Shown here: positions 34,915 to 45,126 of the stretch, one piece after another
Position numbering within the stretch: the first letter of the stretch is position 1
Layout: each line of letters opens with the position of its first letter
Assembly: GCF_002026305.1 (NCBI RefSeq)
Contig: NZ_MVAB01000001.1
Span: 2,060,001-2,124,000 of the forward strand
Direction of reading: 5' to 3'
Length of the DNA: 64,000 bases
From: Vagococcus martis
GTDB taxonomy: Bacteria > Bacillota > Bacilli > Lactobacillales > Vagococcaceae
Notes under the pieces: generated by a model
Databases searched by the model: none
What the model was told of the DNA's origin: nothing
What the model saw: only the letters and a program-made list of their open reading frames with translations
Program-made: the position numbers and the translations under genes

Positions 34915-36285
34915 ATGAAAGAAATCATTCACTTATTGCATACAAACGATATACATTCACACTTAGAAAGATGGCCTAAAATCAGACGATGGCTAAACGA
35001 CACAAAACGACTTTACACAGAAGAAAAAGAAACGGTTTTTACTTTTGATGTTGGCGATTTTTTAGACCGTGTCCACCCTTTAACTGAAGCAACAGATGGC
35101 TTAGCTAATGTTGAGTTAATGAATCAAGTTCATTATGATGCGGTGACGATTGGAAATAATGAAGGCATTACGAATAGTAAACACGTTTTAAATGACTTAT
35201 ACAAAGAGGCAAACTTTCCAGTTGTGTTAAGTAATCTAAAGGATTTAGATACCCATGATTATCCAGTTTGGGCGCAGCCTTATATTATTACAACGACTAA
35301 AGAACAGACAAAAATTGGTGTGTTTGGCTTAACAGCACCTATGGAATTAAGTTATTACCCATTCGGTTGGGAAGTGATTGACCCATACACTTCGGCTCAA
35401 GAAGTGGTTGAAGAATTAAGAGGAAAAGTTGATGTGATAGTATTGTTATCCCATTTAGGCATTATAGATGACAAAAAAATGGCCCAACGTTATCCTGATA
35501 TTGATGTTATCTTAGGCTCTCATACGCATCATTTATTACCTGAAGGGCTAATGGAGAACGGTGTCCTATTATGTGCGGCGGGACGTTTTGGTGAGCATGT
35601 AGGAGATGTCACGTTAGAATTAACAGATAGTACCATCACAAAAAAATCTGCTAAAACCACTAGTTCAGATAGTTTATGGGCTGATAGTCATGATAAACAA
35701 GAAAGTGAAGAATTTTATCGTTATGGGAATTTTTTATTAGAAGAAAAGTCGGTGGCTAATTTAGATAATGTGTTAGACAAGGAAACGACTCTAATAACTG
35801 CCACATTAGAAGCAATGAAAGAAGCCAGTGGATGTGATGTGGCAATGGTAAATTCAGGATTATTTTTAACGGACATTGGCCCTGGATTAGTGAATGAGAA
35901 ACAGCTCCATACAAGCTTGCCACATCCGATGAATTTGATTAAGGTCACCTTAAAGGGTAAAGAGATGATTCGACTAGCCAGAGAAGTGGTCAAAAATCGA
36001 GATTTTTTAAGAAGATTTCCAATTATTGGGATGAAATTTAGAGGGAAATACTTTGGTGAAGTATGGTATGATGGCTTTAATTGTGATGAAATAACAAACG
36101 AAGGTTTTTGGTTAAATGAACCAATTGAAGATGAAGCAGAATATAGTTTTGTAACGGTTGACCATATAGCATTCGTACCATTTTTCCCGACAATTGAGAT
36201 TGCAGGGAAAATTGAAATACTTGGACCAAGTTTTTTAAGAAATCACTTGGCGACTTATTTAAGTAAATTAAACACTAAAAGATAG
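34915..36285 (+). CDS. yunD: YunD-like metallophosphatase / 5'-nucleotidase
   Basis: The protein has 456 residues. An N-terminal calcineurin-like metallophosphatase domain has HTNDIHSH, DVGDFLD, the variant GNNEG (instead of GNHE), LLSHLG and GSHTHH. A 5'-nucleotidase C-terminal domain (about 280-440) includes MVNSGLFLTDI. No signal peptide is visible, so it is probably cytosolic like B. subtilis YunD. It is the first gene of a yunD-yutD-yutF-DUF1461 cluster. RBS AAGGGACG precedes the ATG. Confidence 0.85.
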   Translation: MKEIIHLLHTNDIHSHLERWPKIRRWLNDTKRLYTEEKETVFTFDVGDFLDRVHPLTEATDGLANVELMNQVHYDAVTIGNNEGITNSKHVLNDLYKEANFPVVLSNLKDLDTHDYPVWAQPYIITTTKEQTKIGVFGLTAPMELSYYPFGWEVIDPYTSAQEVVEELRGKVDVIVLLSHLGIIDDKKMAQRYPDIDVILGSHTHHLLPEGLMENGVLLCAAGRFGEHVGDVTLELTDSTITKKSAKTTSSDSLWADSHDKQESEEFYRYGNFLLEEKSVANLDNVLDKETTLITATLEAMKEASGCDVAMVNSGLFLTDIGPGLVNEKQLHTSLPHPMNLIKVTLKGKEMIRLAREVVKNRDFLRRFPIIGMKFRGKYFGEVWYDGFNCDEITNEGFWLNEPIEDEAEYSFVTVDHIAFVPFFPTIEIAGKIEILGPSFLRNHLATYLSKLNTKR

Positions 36286-36296
36286 AGGTAAACAGT

Positions 36297-36911
36297 ATGT
36301 CGAGAAAAAATAAACAAGTAGTAGAAGAAGTTGAAAACATCGACACTCAACCAGAGGAAGTTGATGAAGTTCTTTTGGAAATGTTAGCAAATTATAATCC
36401 AGAGTCTTTTCCATTAGCAAATGGGACTTACCGATTAGTAAAAGATTATCGTGAGGGGTTTGATTACGAAGCGTTAATCAAACGATACAATGATGTGTTG
36501 GCAAAATATGACTATATCGTGGGTGATTGGGGATACGATCAGTTACGTTTACGTGGTTTTTTTAAAGATGATTTTAAAAGTGCCCCGCTTGATGCAAAAA
36601 TCAACACATTAAATGATTATTTATATGAGTTTTGTAATTTTGGATGTGCTTATTTTGTGATTGAACAAATTGGTGAATTTAAACGAAAAGGTCGTTCATC
36701 AACATTTAAGTCATCAAAAAATAAAAATCAAGCACACATTAATGAGAAAAAATATGATAATAGAAATAATAAAAAGCCTAAGTATAAGGGTAATAATAAG
36801 CAACAACAAAAGAATAATCAATCAACTAACAAGAAAACCAATAAACCAACACAAAATAATACCAATGCGACAAAAGAGCGTCACTTTAAAATAAAGAAAA
36901 AAGAAGGTTAG
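36297..36911 (+). CDS. yutD: YutD-family protein (DUF1027)
   Basis: The protein has 204 residues. Residues about 40-125 form the YutD domain ([40 protein letters not shown]). The last 75 residues are a Lys/Asn-rich basic tail that is probably disordered and could bind RNA or ribosomes. Function is unknown; it is conserved in Firmicutes next to yutF. It starts 11 bases after the yunD stop. Confidence 0.85.
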   Translation: MSRKNKQVVEEVENIDTQPEEVDEVLLEMLANYNPESFPLANGTYRLVKDYREGFDYEALIKRYNDVLAKYDYIVGDWGYDQLRLRGFFKDDFKSAPLDAKINTLNDYLYEFCNFGCAYFVIEQIGEFKRKGRSSTFKSSKNKNQAHINEKKYDNRNNKKPKYKGNNKQQQKNNQSTNKKTNKPTQNNTNATKERHFKIKKKEG

Positions 36912-36921
36912 GGGAAAAAGA

Positions 36922-37686
36922 ATGACTTATAAAGGGTATTTGATAGATTTAGATGGCACTATTTATTTAGGAAACCAACCAATCGATGCAGGAAAACGAT
37001 TTGTTGACCGATTAAAAGAAAAGAATATTCCTTTTTTATTCGTAACCAATAATACGACTAAAACACCTGAAGCAGTAAAAAATAGATTACATGATTCATT
37101 TGATATTGATGTATCTGAAGAGACGATTTACACTGCCAGTTTAGCAACAGTTGACTATATGAAAGACAAAGGTCTTGGAAATAGAGTTTATGTTATTGGT
37201 GAAGAAGGAGTTAAAGAAGCGATTTTTTCATCAGGTTTTATTTTAGATGAAGAGAATGCTGACTATGTTGTAGTGGCTCTAGACACAGATTTAACATATG
37301 AAAAATTAGCGGTTGCGACTTTAGCCATTCAAAAAGGGGCGCATTTTATTGGTACAAATCCTGATAAAAATATCCCGACAGATAGAGGGTTAATGCCTGG
37401 AGCTGGAAGTTTAATTGCGTCTATTGAGATGTCTACCCAAACAAGTGCCACTTATATTGGAAAACCAGAAGCTGTTATGATGGAAAAAGCGTTGGATAGA
37501 TTGAAACTTAGTAAAAATGATGTCATGATGGTTGGCGATAATTACGAGACAGATATTCGAGCAGGTATTGATAATGATATTGATACGTTGTTAGTTTTAA
37601 CTGGATTTACTAAAAAAGAAGATGTCCCAACGTTACCTATTGCTCCGACACAGGTGATTAACTCTTTAGATGAGTGGCAGGTATAA
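36922..37686 (+). CDS. yutF: NagD-like HAD phosphatase (YutF / TIGR01457)
   Basis: This 254-residue HAD hydrolase has motif [10 protein letters not shown], motif II in FVTNNTT, Lys in GKPEAVMM and the motif [11 protein letters not shown]. The C2 cap domain is typical of NagD/AraL-type sugar phosphatases. Substrate is unknown. It is part of the yunD-yutD-yutF cluster, with a 10-base gap from yutD. Confidence 0.88.
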   Translation: MTYKGYLIDLDGTIYLGNQPIDAGKRFVDRLKEKNIPFLFVTNNTTKTPEAVKNRLHDSFDIDVSEETIYTASLATVDYMKDKGLGNRVYVIGEEGVKEAIFSSGFILDEENADYVVVALDTDLTYEKLAVATLAIQKGAHFIGTNPDKNIPTDRGLMPGAGSLIASIEMSTQTSATYIGKPEAVMMEKALDRLKLSKNDVMMVGDNYETDIRAGIDNDIDTLLVLTGFTKKEDVPTLPIAPTQVINSLDEWQV

Positions 37687-37689
37687 CAT

Positions 37690-38321
37690 GTGGTAAAAGC
37701 AAAAGAGTATTTAAAAAGGATTGTATTAATTTTATTTTTATTGAGTCTAGCCATTACGTTAACGATTAATGCAAGATGGTTGTATCAATTTGATATCAAT
37801 TATTTAGGCATTACACAATACACGGATTATAACAAACAAACTATTTTGTCTAATTATGACGACTTGATGCGATACTTGAATTTTTTCTGGGTAAAAACTC
37901 TATCGATGAAAGATTTCCCAACATCAGGCGAAGGTGCATTTCACTTTGCCGAAGTGAAGCAACTATTTCAGTTAAACTATGCCGTGTTTTTTATCACACT
38001 CATTCCAAGTGTGATGTACCTATATCGTTTATTTAAAACAAAAATGGTTTGGACATTGTCACGTATGATACAAGGTATTTTGATGGGACTAGCAGCATTA
38101 GTTTTTTTATGATTGTGGCGTTTGACCAATTTTTTGTGTTGTTCCACGAAGTTTTTTTTAATAACGATGCGTGGATTTTTTATCCAGAAACGGATCCAAT
38201 TATTTTAGTCTTACCACAAGAATATTTTTTCCATTGCTTTGCACTATTCTTTATCTTGTTTATCCTATTTTTAGCTATTTTATTAATTAGAGGAAACAGA
38301 GAGTTAAAAAAAGATCTATAA
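37690..38321 (+). pseudogene. frameshifted integral membrane protein (DUF1461 / TIGR01906 family)
   Basis: Two overlapping frames (37690-38112 and 38049-38321) together encode one protein of about 210 residues with four or five membrane helices, the size of the DUF1461 family that follows yutF in lactic acid bacteria. The break lies in a run of seven T at about 38104-38110; one more T restores a continuous frame through FFMIVAFDQFFVLFHEVFF. The start is GTG at 37690, next to the yutF stop. IS sequence begins 13 bases after the stop, so recent decay is plausible. Confidence 0.8.
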
Positions 38322-38333
38322 TCGCCGATTGTA

Positions 38334-38986
38334 AAATTAAGCTAGACAACTAAAAAATCATTTGTAATACACTCAAATTGTATTTCCAACCAAAGAAAAC
38401 AAGGAGAGTAATCACAAATGACCTATACACATCTTACTACAGACGAGCTAGTTTTGATAGAATCTTATTACCGCCAAAATAAAAAAGGAACATACGTTGT
38501 GAAACAATTGAAACGAGAAAAACAGACTATATATAATGTTTACAAAGCTTTTGATTAGGGACTATCTGCACTAGATTACTACAAAAGATACAAAAATAAT
38601 AAAAAGAATTGTGGCAGACGAGTAATAGATATCGAAAATAGTTTAAATAATTGGTTTAAAAAGTTTCCATGCCATCTATTTAAATCAATCACATTCGATT
38701 GTGGTAAAGAATTTTCTAATTGGAAATCAATCAGCAATCTAAATGATATTGATATTTATTTTGCCGATCCAGGAACACCATCACAACGAGGCTTAAATGA
38801 ACACTCTAATGGGTTATTACGTAAACATGAATTTCCTAAACGAATGGATTTCAAAGAAGTTGAGGAATCTTTTATCCAATCTATTGCATCTGAGAGAAAT
38901 AATATCCTAGAAAATCATTAAACTATAAACTCCATTGGAAGTATTTTTGAGTTATGTAGACAACGATATTTTGTCTAGCTTAATTT
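38334..38986 (+). mobile_element. IS30-family remnant with internal deletion
   Basis: The terminal repeats AAATTAAGCTAGACAA (left) and its complement (right, ending 38986) are present, but the element is only 653 bp. It keeps the transposase N-terminus (from ATG 38419, MTYTHLTTDELVLIESYYRQ, stopped by TAG at 38556-38558) and the C-terminal integrase part. Compared with 13933-14560, the middle is missing between two copies of GGCANACG. It could be mobilised only by a transposase supplied in trans. Confidence 0.75.
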
Positions 38987-38989
38987 GAC

Positions 38990-39724
38990 AAATGAAATTA
39001 ATTGAAAATAAGCTGCATTCATATCTGTTACTAAAAAGTTAACTTTTTCCCGTTCCTCCAACGGAGAGCGATTGAAGTAAGGGATAATTTTATCTAATTT
39101 CCTACTAAGTAAAATGTCCACTAATTCACCTGTTTTTCCATCAGCACATATGAAGCTCATTTTATCTTCATAACTAGCGTGAGATCTAAATTCATATACC
39201 ATTAAAACTTCTGGAAAGGACCGTGGTTTAAGTTGTTGTGAGAGTTGTGATTAAACTGACTTAAGAACTCTTAAAACTGTCGTTAAAGAAACGTGGCATT
39301 GTTTAGCTATAAATGTCATAGAGACTTTCTCAGTTAATAATTCTAAAATCTTCAAAGTAATAAATTTACTGATATGACAGTTTTTTTCAACAGTAGAACA
39401 CTGTGCCGTCCAATTGTGCGAACAGCTTTTACAATGGAATTGTTGTTTCTTCAGTTTTAAAATAGTGGGCATATTTTGATAAGAATCTAACTGAATAGTT
39501 ACTTCCTTTTTTCCATTTCTAACAACGACACTTTTCCCTGCATTATCAACAATAGTTGAACCACAGTTCCTACAAGCCGAAGGCATGGGAGAATAGACTC
39601 CAAAGATAACTAAAGTGTTTTTTCCTTTAATTTTATATTCCTCCGTATTTGTTAAATCTAAATATTCATCTGTAATTCGTAAAATTTTTTTGATATGATT
39701 ATTCATAACATGTCGTCCTTTAAA
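38990..39724 (-). mobile_element. ISC copy 2, degraded ISL3 remnant
   Basis: It is the same ISL3 type as 14865-15675. N-terminal transposase codons run from 39706 to 39251 (MNNHIKKILRI, zinc-binding ACRNCGST, CKSCSHNW), and central DDE codons lie at 38991-39202 (MSFICADGKTGEL). Further 3' sequence is cut off by the IS30 remnant. Its left end is split by ISB copy 1: the last bases of ISC resume at 41201-41212 after the target duplication. Confidence 0.75.
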
Positions 39725-41200
39725 GGCTCTTTGTCAACTACTGTTGGTAAGGATTAATACGTTAGAATTTAAGATCTAGAAAGCATTTAGTTTTCTAGAT
39801 CTTTTTTGGTGATGTAAAGGCAGATTCTTTTAAACAAATTGATAGTCGTAGCTTAAAATTATAAAAACTTCTCATGCCATAGGCATTACGCTTAATGACT
39901 TTAATGTGGTTATTCATACATTCTAATGGACCGTTTGAATAAGATGTTTCAAAGGTGTTTTTTATTTCTTCTCGATATTTTTTAAATGTTTTGAAAACAG
40001 GAATAAACTCTTTAAATCCTGTTGGTTGATTAATTAATTCCAAAAATAAAGAATAATCCTTTGTTTGAATCGCTCTTAAAATGTGTTGATAGGTGTTGTA
40101 AGCCTCTGTCAATTTAGAATCATAGGTAAAGTAAGCGTTCAAGTAATTCTTTTTCAGAAAGATACGCTTTAAAGGATGGACGCCAATGCTGTTGGATATA
40201 ATCTAATTTGTCATAGCTTTTTTGAAGTAATTTCCAATACTTTTTAATTCGTCTATAGATAACCCCGTTATCTTTACATTTTAATTGAGTCATTATTTTA
40301 ATCCGTATCTTTTGAAATGCCCTGCCGAGATGTTGAACGAGATGAAATTTATCTAAAACGACTTTAGCGTTCGGGAACACTCGTTTAGTTAAAGTAATGT
40401 AAGGTTGATAGATATCTGAAACGACATATTTTACTTGTTTTCTATTAGCTAGAGAGAAGCCATTAAAATAATTCTCAATTTTTGGTAATCTTCGATCAGG
40501 TAGAATATCAATTAATTCATTTGTTTCACTGTTCATCATAATAAAACTCATTGAACCAGCTACTTTTTTAACAGATTTAAATTCATCAAAACATAGTACA
40601 GACGGAAGTTCATAACTATACTTCTTAATCGGTTCATACCACTCTTTTAATACGCGAGAGACAGTTGAAGTTGAAACGCTCGTTTGTTTTGCGATATCAC
40701 TCATGGCGTGTTTAGAGGTTAACTGTTTCGCAATGAGACGTTTTAAATTATTAGAAATACAGTTGTTTCTAGAAACAAAAGGGGTATCTAAAACAAAAGT
40801 CGTATCACATTTTTTACAAAAGAAACGACGTTTCTTTAATCTAATATAAGTGACATATTCAGAAACACTAGGCATTTTAATTAGGCTAGTTGTATATCCC
40901 CATTTAATAATATTAGAGTGATTACTTTGACAATGCGGACAGCATGTAGGAGATTCTTCTAAAAAACCATGGAATATCCGAGAGAAAACGCCTTTTATTT
41001 TTTCAGTAGATAAACAATTTTCATTAAAAATAATATTTAGGTCTAGTATATTTAAGATATCTTTGATAGTCTGTGAATATGACATGTGGTATCCTCCTTA
41101 GTTTGTTTTTTTGCAATTTCATTCTAACGGATATCACATGTTTCTGTGTACAAAAAAACTGTCGGTAACTTGTGTTACCAACAGTAGAAATTATAGAGCC
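39725..41200 (-). mobile_element. ISB copy 1, ISL3-family element with 8-bp target duplication
   Basis: The element is 1476 bp, from GGCTCTTTGTCAACTACTG (39725) to the complement of GGCTCTATAATTTCTACTG (41200). It is flanked on both sides by CCTTTAAA (39717-39724 and 41201-41208), a clean target duplication. It is inserted in ISC copy 2. The left end holds an inward-facing hairpin terminator (41153-41185). Confidence 0.92.
39795..41085 (-). pseudogene. frameshifted ISL3 transposase (ISB copy 1)
   Basis: The frame from 41085 to 40120 and the frame from 40142 to 39795 together make a 429-residue ISL3 transposase. Relative to ISB copy 2, one extra T near 40133 (CTTACTTTACC instead of CTTACTTACC) breaks the frame after ERLL. 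Zinc-binding CCPHCQSN, CKKCDTTF, HTH and DDE motifs are otherwise intact. Copy 1 is inactive as read. Confidence 0.88.
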
Positions 41201-41212
41201 CCTTTAAATTAT

Positions 41213-42206
41213 GGCTGTACACTAAATCGTGTTGATAGATTAAATTCTATCAATACGATTTTTTGTTTTAGGCATAGAAAAAGGGGCATTATTATTGGTA
41301 AAATTAAGTCGTCTATAACTAACATTACAAAGGAGAATACCCCTATGGATAATAATACAAGAAAACTACTCAATTTAACAGATGATTCTCTTATTTTTAA
41401 TGAGGATTGGTTGTCTCGCGAATCGAGAAACAACCAATCAGTTAACATGATTACAGGAAGATTAGTGAATAAAGATAAGCAATGCAAGAAATGTGGATTT
41501 GATCAATCCGTTAAAAACGGAACGTATCAAACCATTAGTCAATTGCCTGAAGTTGAACGTCGCCCAACTTATCTAAAACTTCACAGAGAACGTTACCGTT
41601 GTAGAAACTGTGGCTCAACTTTCAGTGCTTCTAATTCTCTAGTAGATGACTATTGTCAAATTTCTAAACAGCTTAAATACCAAATTGCTTTTGCCTTAAA
41701 AGAGAATCGATCACGTAAAGAAATCGCAGAATGCCACAGTGTCTCTGAAAATACTGTTAAACGTGTGTTAGTATCATTTACCAATAATCAGCAACCGAAT
41801 TTTAACTTCTTGCCCACGGCTCTTTGTGTAGATTAGTTTAGCTCTACTTCTGATTGTCATGCTAGAATGAGCTTTATTTGTGCTGATGCGACATCTAAAA
41901 AAATAATCGATATCTTACCTGATAAAAGATTACATAAGTTGGTTTCTTACTTTATGAAGTATTCCAGAAAATCACGTTTAAAAGTAAGGTTTTTGGTCAT
42001 GGACATGAATGCAATTTACGGTCAACTATTAAAAACAGTCTTTCCAAACGCCGAAATCGTCACAGATCGATTTCATATCATTCAACATATTAACCGCTCT
42101 TTCAACACCTTAAGAATAAAAGAAATGAATCAACTAAAACGCCACAATCAAGAGGAAGGAAAGCAGTATCGAAGATTAAAGCGTTATTGGAAATTCCTTT
42201 TAAAGG
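41213..42206 (+). mobile_element. ISA copy 2, truncated and with a nonsense mutation
   Basis: It begins with GGCTGTACACTAAATCGTG and contains the first about 290 codons of the ISA transposase (ATG 41345). A G-to-T change makes TAG at 41834-41836 after CVD. The rest of the element after 42206 is missing because ISB copy 2 lies there and the sequence beyond ISB is not ISA. Clearly inactive. Confidence 0.88.
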
Positions 42207-42415
42207 GGCTCTATAATTTCTACTGTTGGTAACACAAGTTACCGATAGTTTTTTGTACACAAAAACATGTGATATCCGTTAGAATGAAATTGCGAAAAAA
42301 CAAACTAAGGAGGATACCACATGTCATATTCACAGACTATCAAAGATATCTTAAATATACTAGACCTAAATATTATTTTTAATGAAAATTGTTTATCTAC
42401 TGAAAAAATAAAAGG

Positions 42416-43656
42416 TCTAAATTGCAATATTAAGTTAGCCACCTAGGTAAAAACATCTAATTTTTTGTGTTATTCTATTAAAATCCATCCTTACCAACAT
42501 GTTTTGATTTTAAGCTTTTGAATTTCTTCTAAAAATAATGTAGCTGGTTGTCTATAATTTAAGATTTTACGTGGTAAAAGATTAATTTTTTCAGTAGCCA
42601 GTTGAATGAATTGTTTTGAGTAGTTGCAGATTGGAGTTCCTTTCGGAATAAATTGTCTTAATAAACCATTATGTCTTTCATTTGTACCTCGTTCCCAAGA
42701 AGAATAAGGATGAGCAAAATAGACATCCGTTATTTGTTGGAGAGTATCATGAAGCGAGCTAAATTCACTACCATTATCAGCAGTAATTGATTGAAACATC
42801 TTGCTAAAATTAACTTGTCCGAACTCAGATTTTAATCGATTAACAGTATAACAAACAGACTCTTCTGTATGATCATCTAAAACAACAGTGATCATGTAAC
42901 GCGTTTTTCTTTCAACAAGAGTAAGTATAGCATTATCATCTTTAGATTTTGAACCAATAACGCTATCTATTTCCCAATGACCAAAGTTTTTTCTATCATC
43001 AACTGTACTTGGTCGTTCATCAATCGATTTTCCTAGTTCTTTTTTATGCTTACGACTTCTTTTCTTTTTAGGTGAGAGTCTGATCTTCATCTTGAGATGA
43101 TGGTTTCTAATAGGTAAAAAGCCACTATCAATATAATTATAAAGTGTCTTAGTAGAGACAGTAGGTGTATTCCAAGTCCTCATGGACTTGGTAAAACCAA
43201 CAATTGCATCTGGTGACCAATTAAAATCAATAATCTGTTTACAGGCATAATTAATAAAGTCAACAGCACTGGCTAGCTTAGAATTAGCACCACAACGCTT
43301 TCTATTTTCTATATATTTAGCTTGTCCTGTCTCAGCAAAATAGAGTTGTCTAGGCTTTTTATTTTCTTTGATTTGCGTTGTTGTACCACGTTTTAGCTCA
43401 TTGTTTATTGTTTGATGGTGTCGACCTAATCGTTTACCGATTGCTCTATTAGAATCACCTCTATTATGCCAAACTTCAATAAGTTGTCTTTCTTCAAAGG
43501 AAAGATGTTTATAAGTCAATTTTTGTGTGGTATTCTGAATTTGCGCCATGATAAAAATTCCTTTCGTTGTTGGGTAGATACTTCAATGATACATGAATTT
43601 TTACCATGGTGTTTTTTTATTATTTTAGGGTGGCTAACTTGATTCTACAATTAACC
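42416..43656 (-). mobile_element. intact IS30-family element with 14-bp direct repeats
   Basis: The element is 1241 bp. Terminal repeats of about 28 bp are imperfect outside and match perfectly over the inner AAGTTAGCCACC. It is flanked by a 14-bp direct repeat of target, GAAAAAATAAAAGG (42402-42415 and 43657-43670). It carries one intact transposase gene. Confidence 0.88.
42491..43549 (-). CDS. IS30-family transposase
   Basis: The protein has 352 residues: an N-terminal HTH of the IS30 type (LSFEERQLIEVWHNRGDSNR, AIGKRLGRHHQTINNELKRG) and a DDE integrase core with Asp in HWEIDSVIG, Asp in TADNGSEF and Glu in NERHNGLLRQF. Full length for the family. RBS AAAGGAATTTTTATC precedes the ATG. Likely active. 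It differs from the decayed IS30 relatives at 13933 and 38334. Confidence 0.93.
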   Translation of the reverse strand: MAQIQNTTQKLTYKHLSFEERQLIEVWHNRGDSNRAIGKRLGRHHQTINNELKRGTTTQIKENKKPRQLYFAETGQAKYIENRKRCGANSKLASAVDFINYACKQIIDFNWSPDAIVGFTKSMRTWNTPTVSTKTLYNYIDSGFLPIRNHHLKMKIRLSPKKKRSRKHKKELGKSIDERPSTVDDRKNFGHWEIDSVIGSKSKDDNAILTLVERKTRYMITVVLDDHTEESVCYTVNRLKSEFGQVNFSKMFQSITADNGSEFSSLHDTLQQITDVYFAHPYSSWERGTNERHNGLLRQFIPKGTPICNYSKQFIQLATEKINLLPRKILNYRQPATLFLEEIQKLKIKTCW

Positions 43657-44935
43657 GAAAAAATAAAAGGCGTTTTCTCTCGGATATTCCATGGTTTTTT
43701 AGAAGAATCTCCTACATGCTGTCCGCATTGTCAAAGTAATCACTCTAATATTATTAAATGGGGATATACAACTAGCCTAATTAAAATGCTTAGTGTTTCT
43801 GAATATGTCACTTATATTAGATTAAAGAAACGTCGTTTCTTTTGTAAAAAATGTGATACGACTTTTGTTTTAGATACCCCTTTTGTTTCTAGAAACAACT
43901 GTATTTCTAATAATTTAAAACGTCTCATTGCGAAACAGTTAACCTCTAAACACGCCATGAGTGATATTGCAAAACAAACGAGCGTTTCAATTTCAACTGT
44001 CTCTCGCGTATTAAAAGAGTGGTATGAACCGATTAAGAAGTATAGTTATGAACTTCCGTCTGTACTATGTTTTGATGAATTTAAATCTGTTAAAAAAGTA
44101 GCTGGTTCAATGAGTTTTATTATGATGAACGGTGAAACAAATGAATTAATTGATATTCTACCTGATCGAAGATTACCAAAAATTGAGAATTATTTTAATG
44201 GCTTCTCTCTAGCTAATAGAAAACAAGTAAAATATGTCGTTTCAGATATCTATCAACCTTACATTACTTTAACTAAACGAGTGTTCCCTAACGCTAAAGT
44301 CGTTTTAGATAAATTTCATCTCGTTCAACATCTCGGCAGGGCATTTCAAAAGATACGGATTAAAATAATGACTCAATTAAAATGTAAAGATAACGGGGTT
44401 ATCTATAGACGAATTAAAAAGTATTGGAAATTACTTCAAAAAAGCTATGACAAATTAGATTATATCCAACAGCATTGGCGTCCATCCTTTAAAGCGTATC
44501 TTTCTGAAAAAGAATTACTTGAACGCTTACTTACCTATGATTCTAAATTGACAGAGGCTTACAACACCTATCAACAAATTTTAAGAGCGATTCAAACAAA
44601 GGATTATTCTTTATTTTTGGAATTAATTAATCAAGCAACAGGATTTAAAGAGTTTATTCCTGTTTTCAAAACATTAAAAAAATATCGAGAAGAAATAAAA
44701 AACACCTTTGAAACATCTTATTCAAACGGTCCATTAGAATGTATGAATAACCACATTAAAGTCATTAAGCGTAATGCCTATGGCATGAGAAGTTTTTATA
44801 ATTTTAAGCTACGACTATCAATTTGTTTAAAAGAATCTGCCTTTACATCACCAAAAAAGATCTAGAGAACTAAATTCTTTCTAGATCTTAAATTCTAACG
44901 TATTAATCCTTACCAATAGTAGTTGACAAAGAGCC

Positions 44936-44994
44936 AATTTTATTCATCCTCATCATTGACGTAGAGCCCAAAAAATCGCATTGATAGAATTTAA
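44936..44994. other. junction debris between ISB copy 2 and ISA copy 3
   Basis: Positions 44936-44968 match none of the elements here but end in GTAGAGCC, resembling an ISL3 terminus. Positions 44969-44994 are a fragment of an older, inverted ISA left end that continues at 46506-46540. The last 8 bases, GAATTTAA (44987-44994), are the target duplication of ISA copy 3. Confidence 0.7.
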
Positions 44995-45005
44995 GGCTGT
45001 ACACT

Positions 45006-45046
45006 AAATCGTGTTGATAGATTAAATTCTATCAATGCGATTTTTT
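45006..45046 (+). terminator. inward-facing hairpin terminator of ISA copy 3
   Basis: It is the same 16-bp stem and T6 as in ISA copy 1, located between the left end and the transposase start. Confidence 0.7.
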
Positions 45047-45126
45047 ATTTTAGGCATAGAAAAAGGGGCATTCTTATTGGTAAAATTAAGTCGACTATAA
45101 CTAACATTACAAAGGAGAATACCCCT

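Larger units (their letters stand above)
42321..44865 (+). pseudogene. ISB copy 2 transposase, split by IS30 insertion
   Basis: The first about 31 codons (42321-42415) and the remaining about 400 codons (43657-44865) of the ISB transposase lie on either side of the IS30 element. An ORF starting at 43606 joins IS30 end sequence to the transposase body; it lacks only the first about 28 residues, so a chimeric protein is conceivable but lacks a recognised RBS. Without the insertion, this copy would be in frame, unlike copy 1. Confidence 0.85.
42207..44935 (+). mobile_element. ISB copy 2, interrupted by an IS30-family element
   Basis: Removing the 1241-bp IS30 element and its duplicated 14 bases leaves 1474 bp, the size of ISB copy 1. 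The left flank is TTTAAAGG (42199-42206), the same octamer and orientation as the target of copy 1. The right flank (AATTTTAT) does not match, so sequence to the right was lost after insertion. Confidence 0.88.

Noticed and set aside
38049-38321. Separate 90-residue membrane protein gene
   Set aside because: It has no RBS and continues the preceding DUF1461 frame after a T-run; it is better read as one frameshifted gene.
43606-44865. A functional chimeric ISB transposase
   Set aside because: The frame starts inside IS30 end sequence without an RBS and lacks the ISB N-terminus; kept only as a pseudogene.
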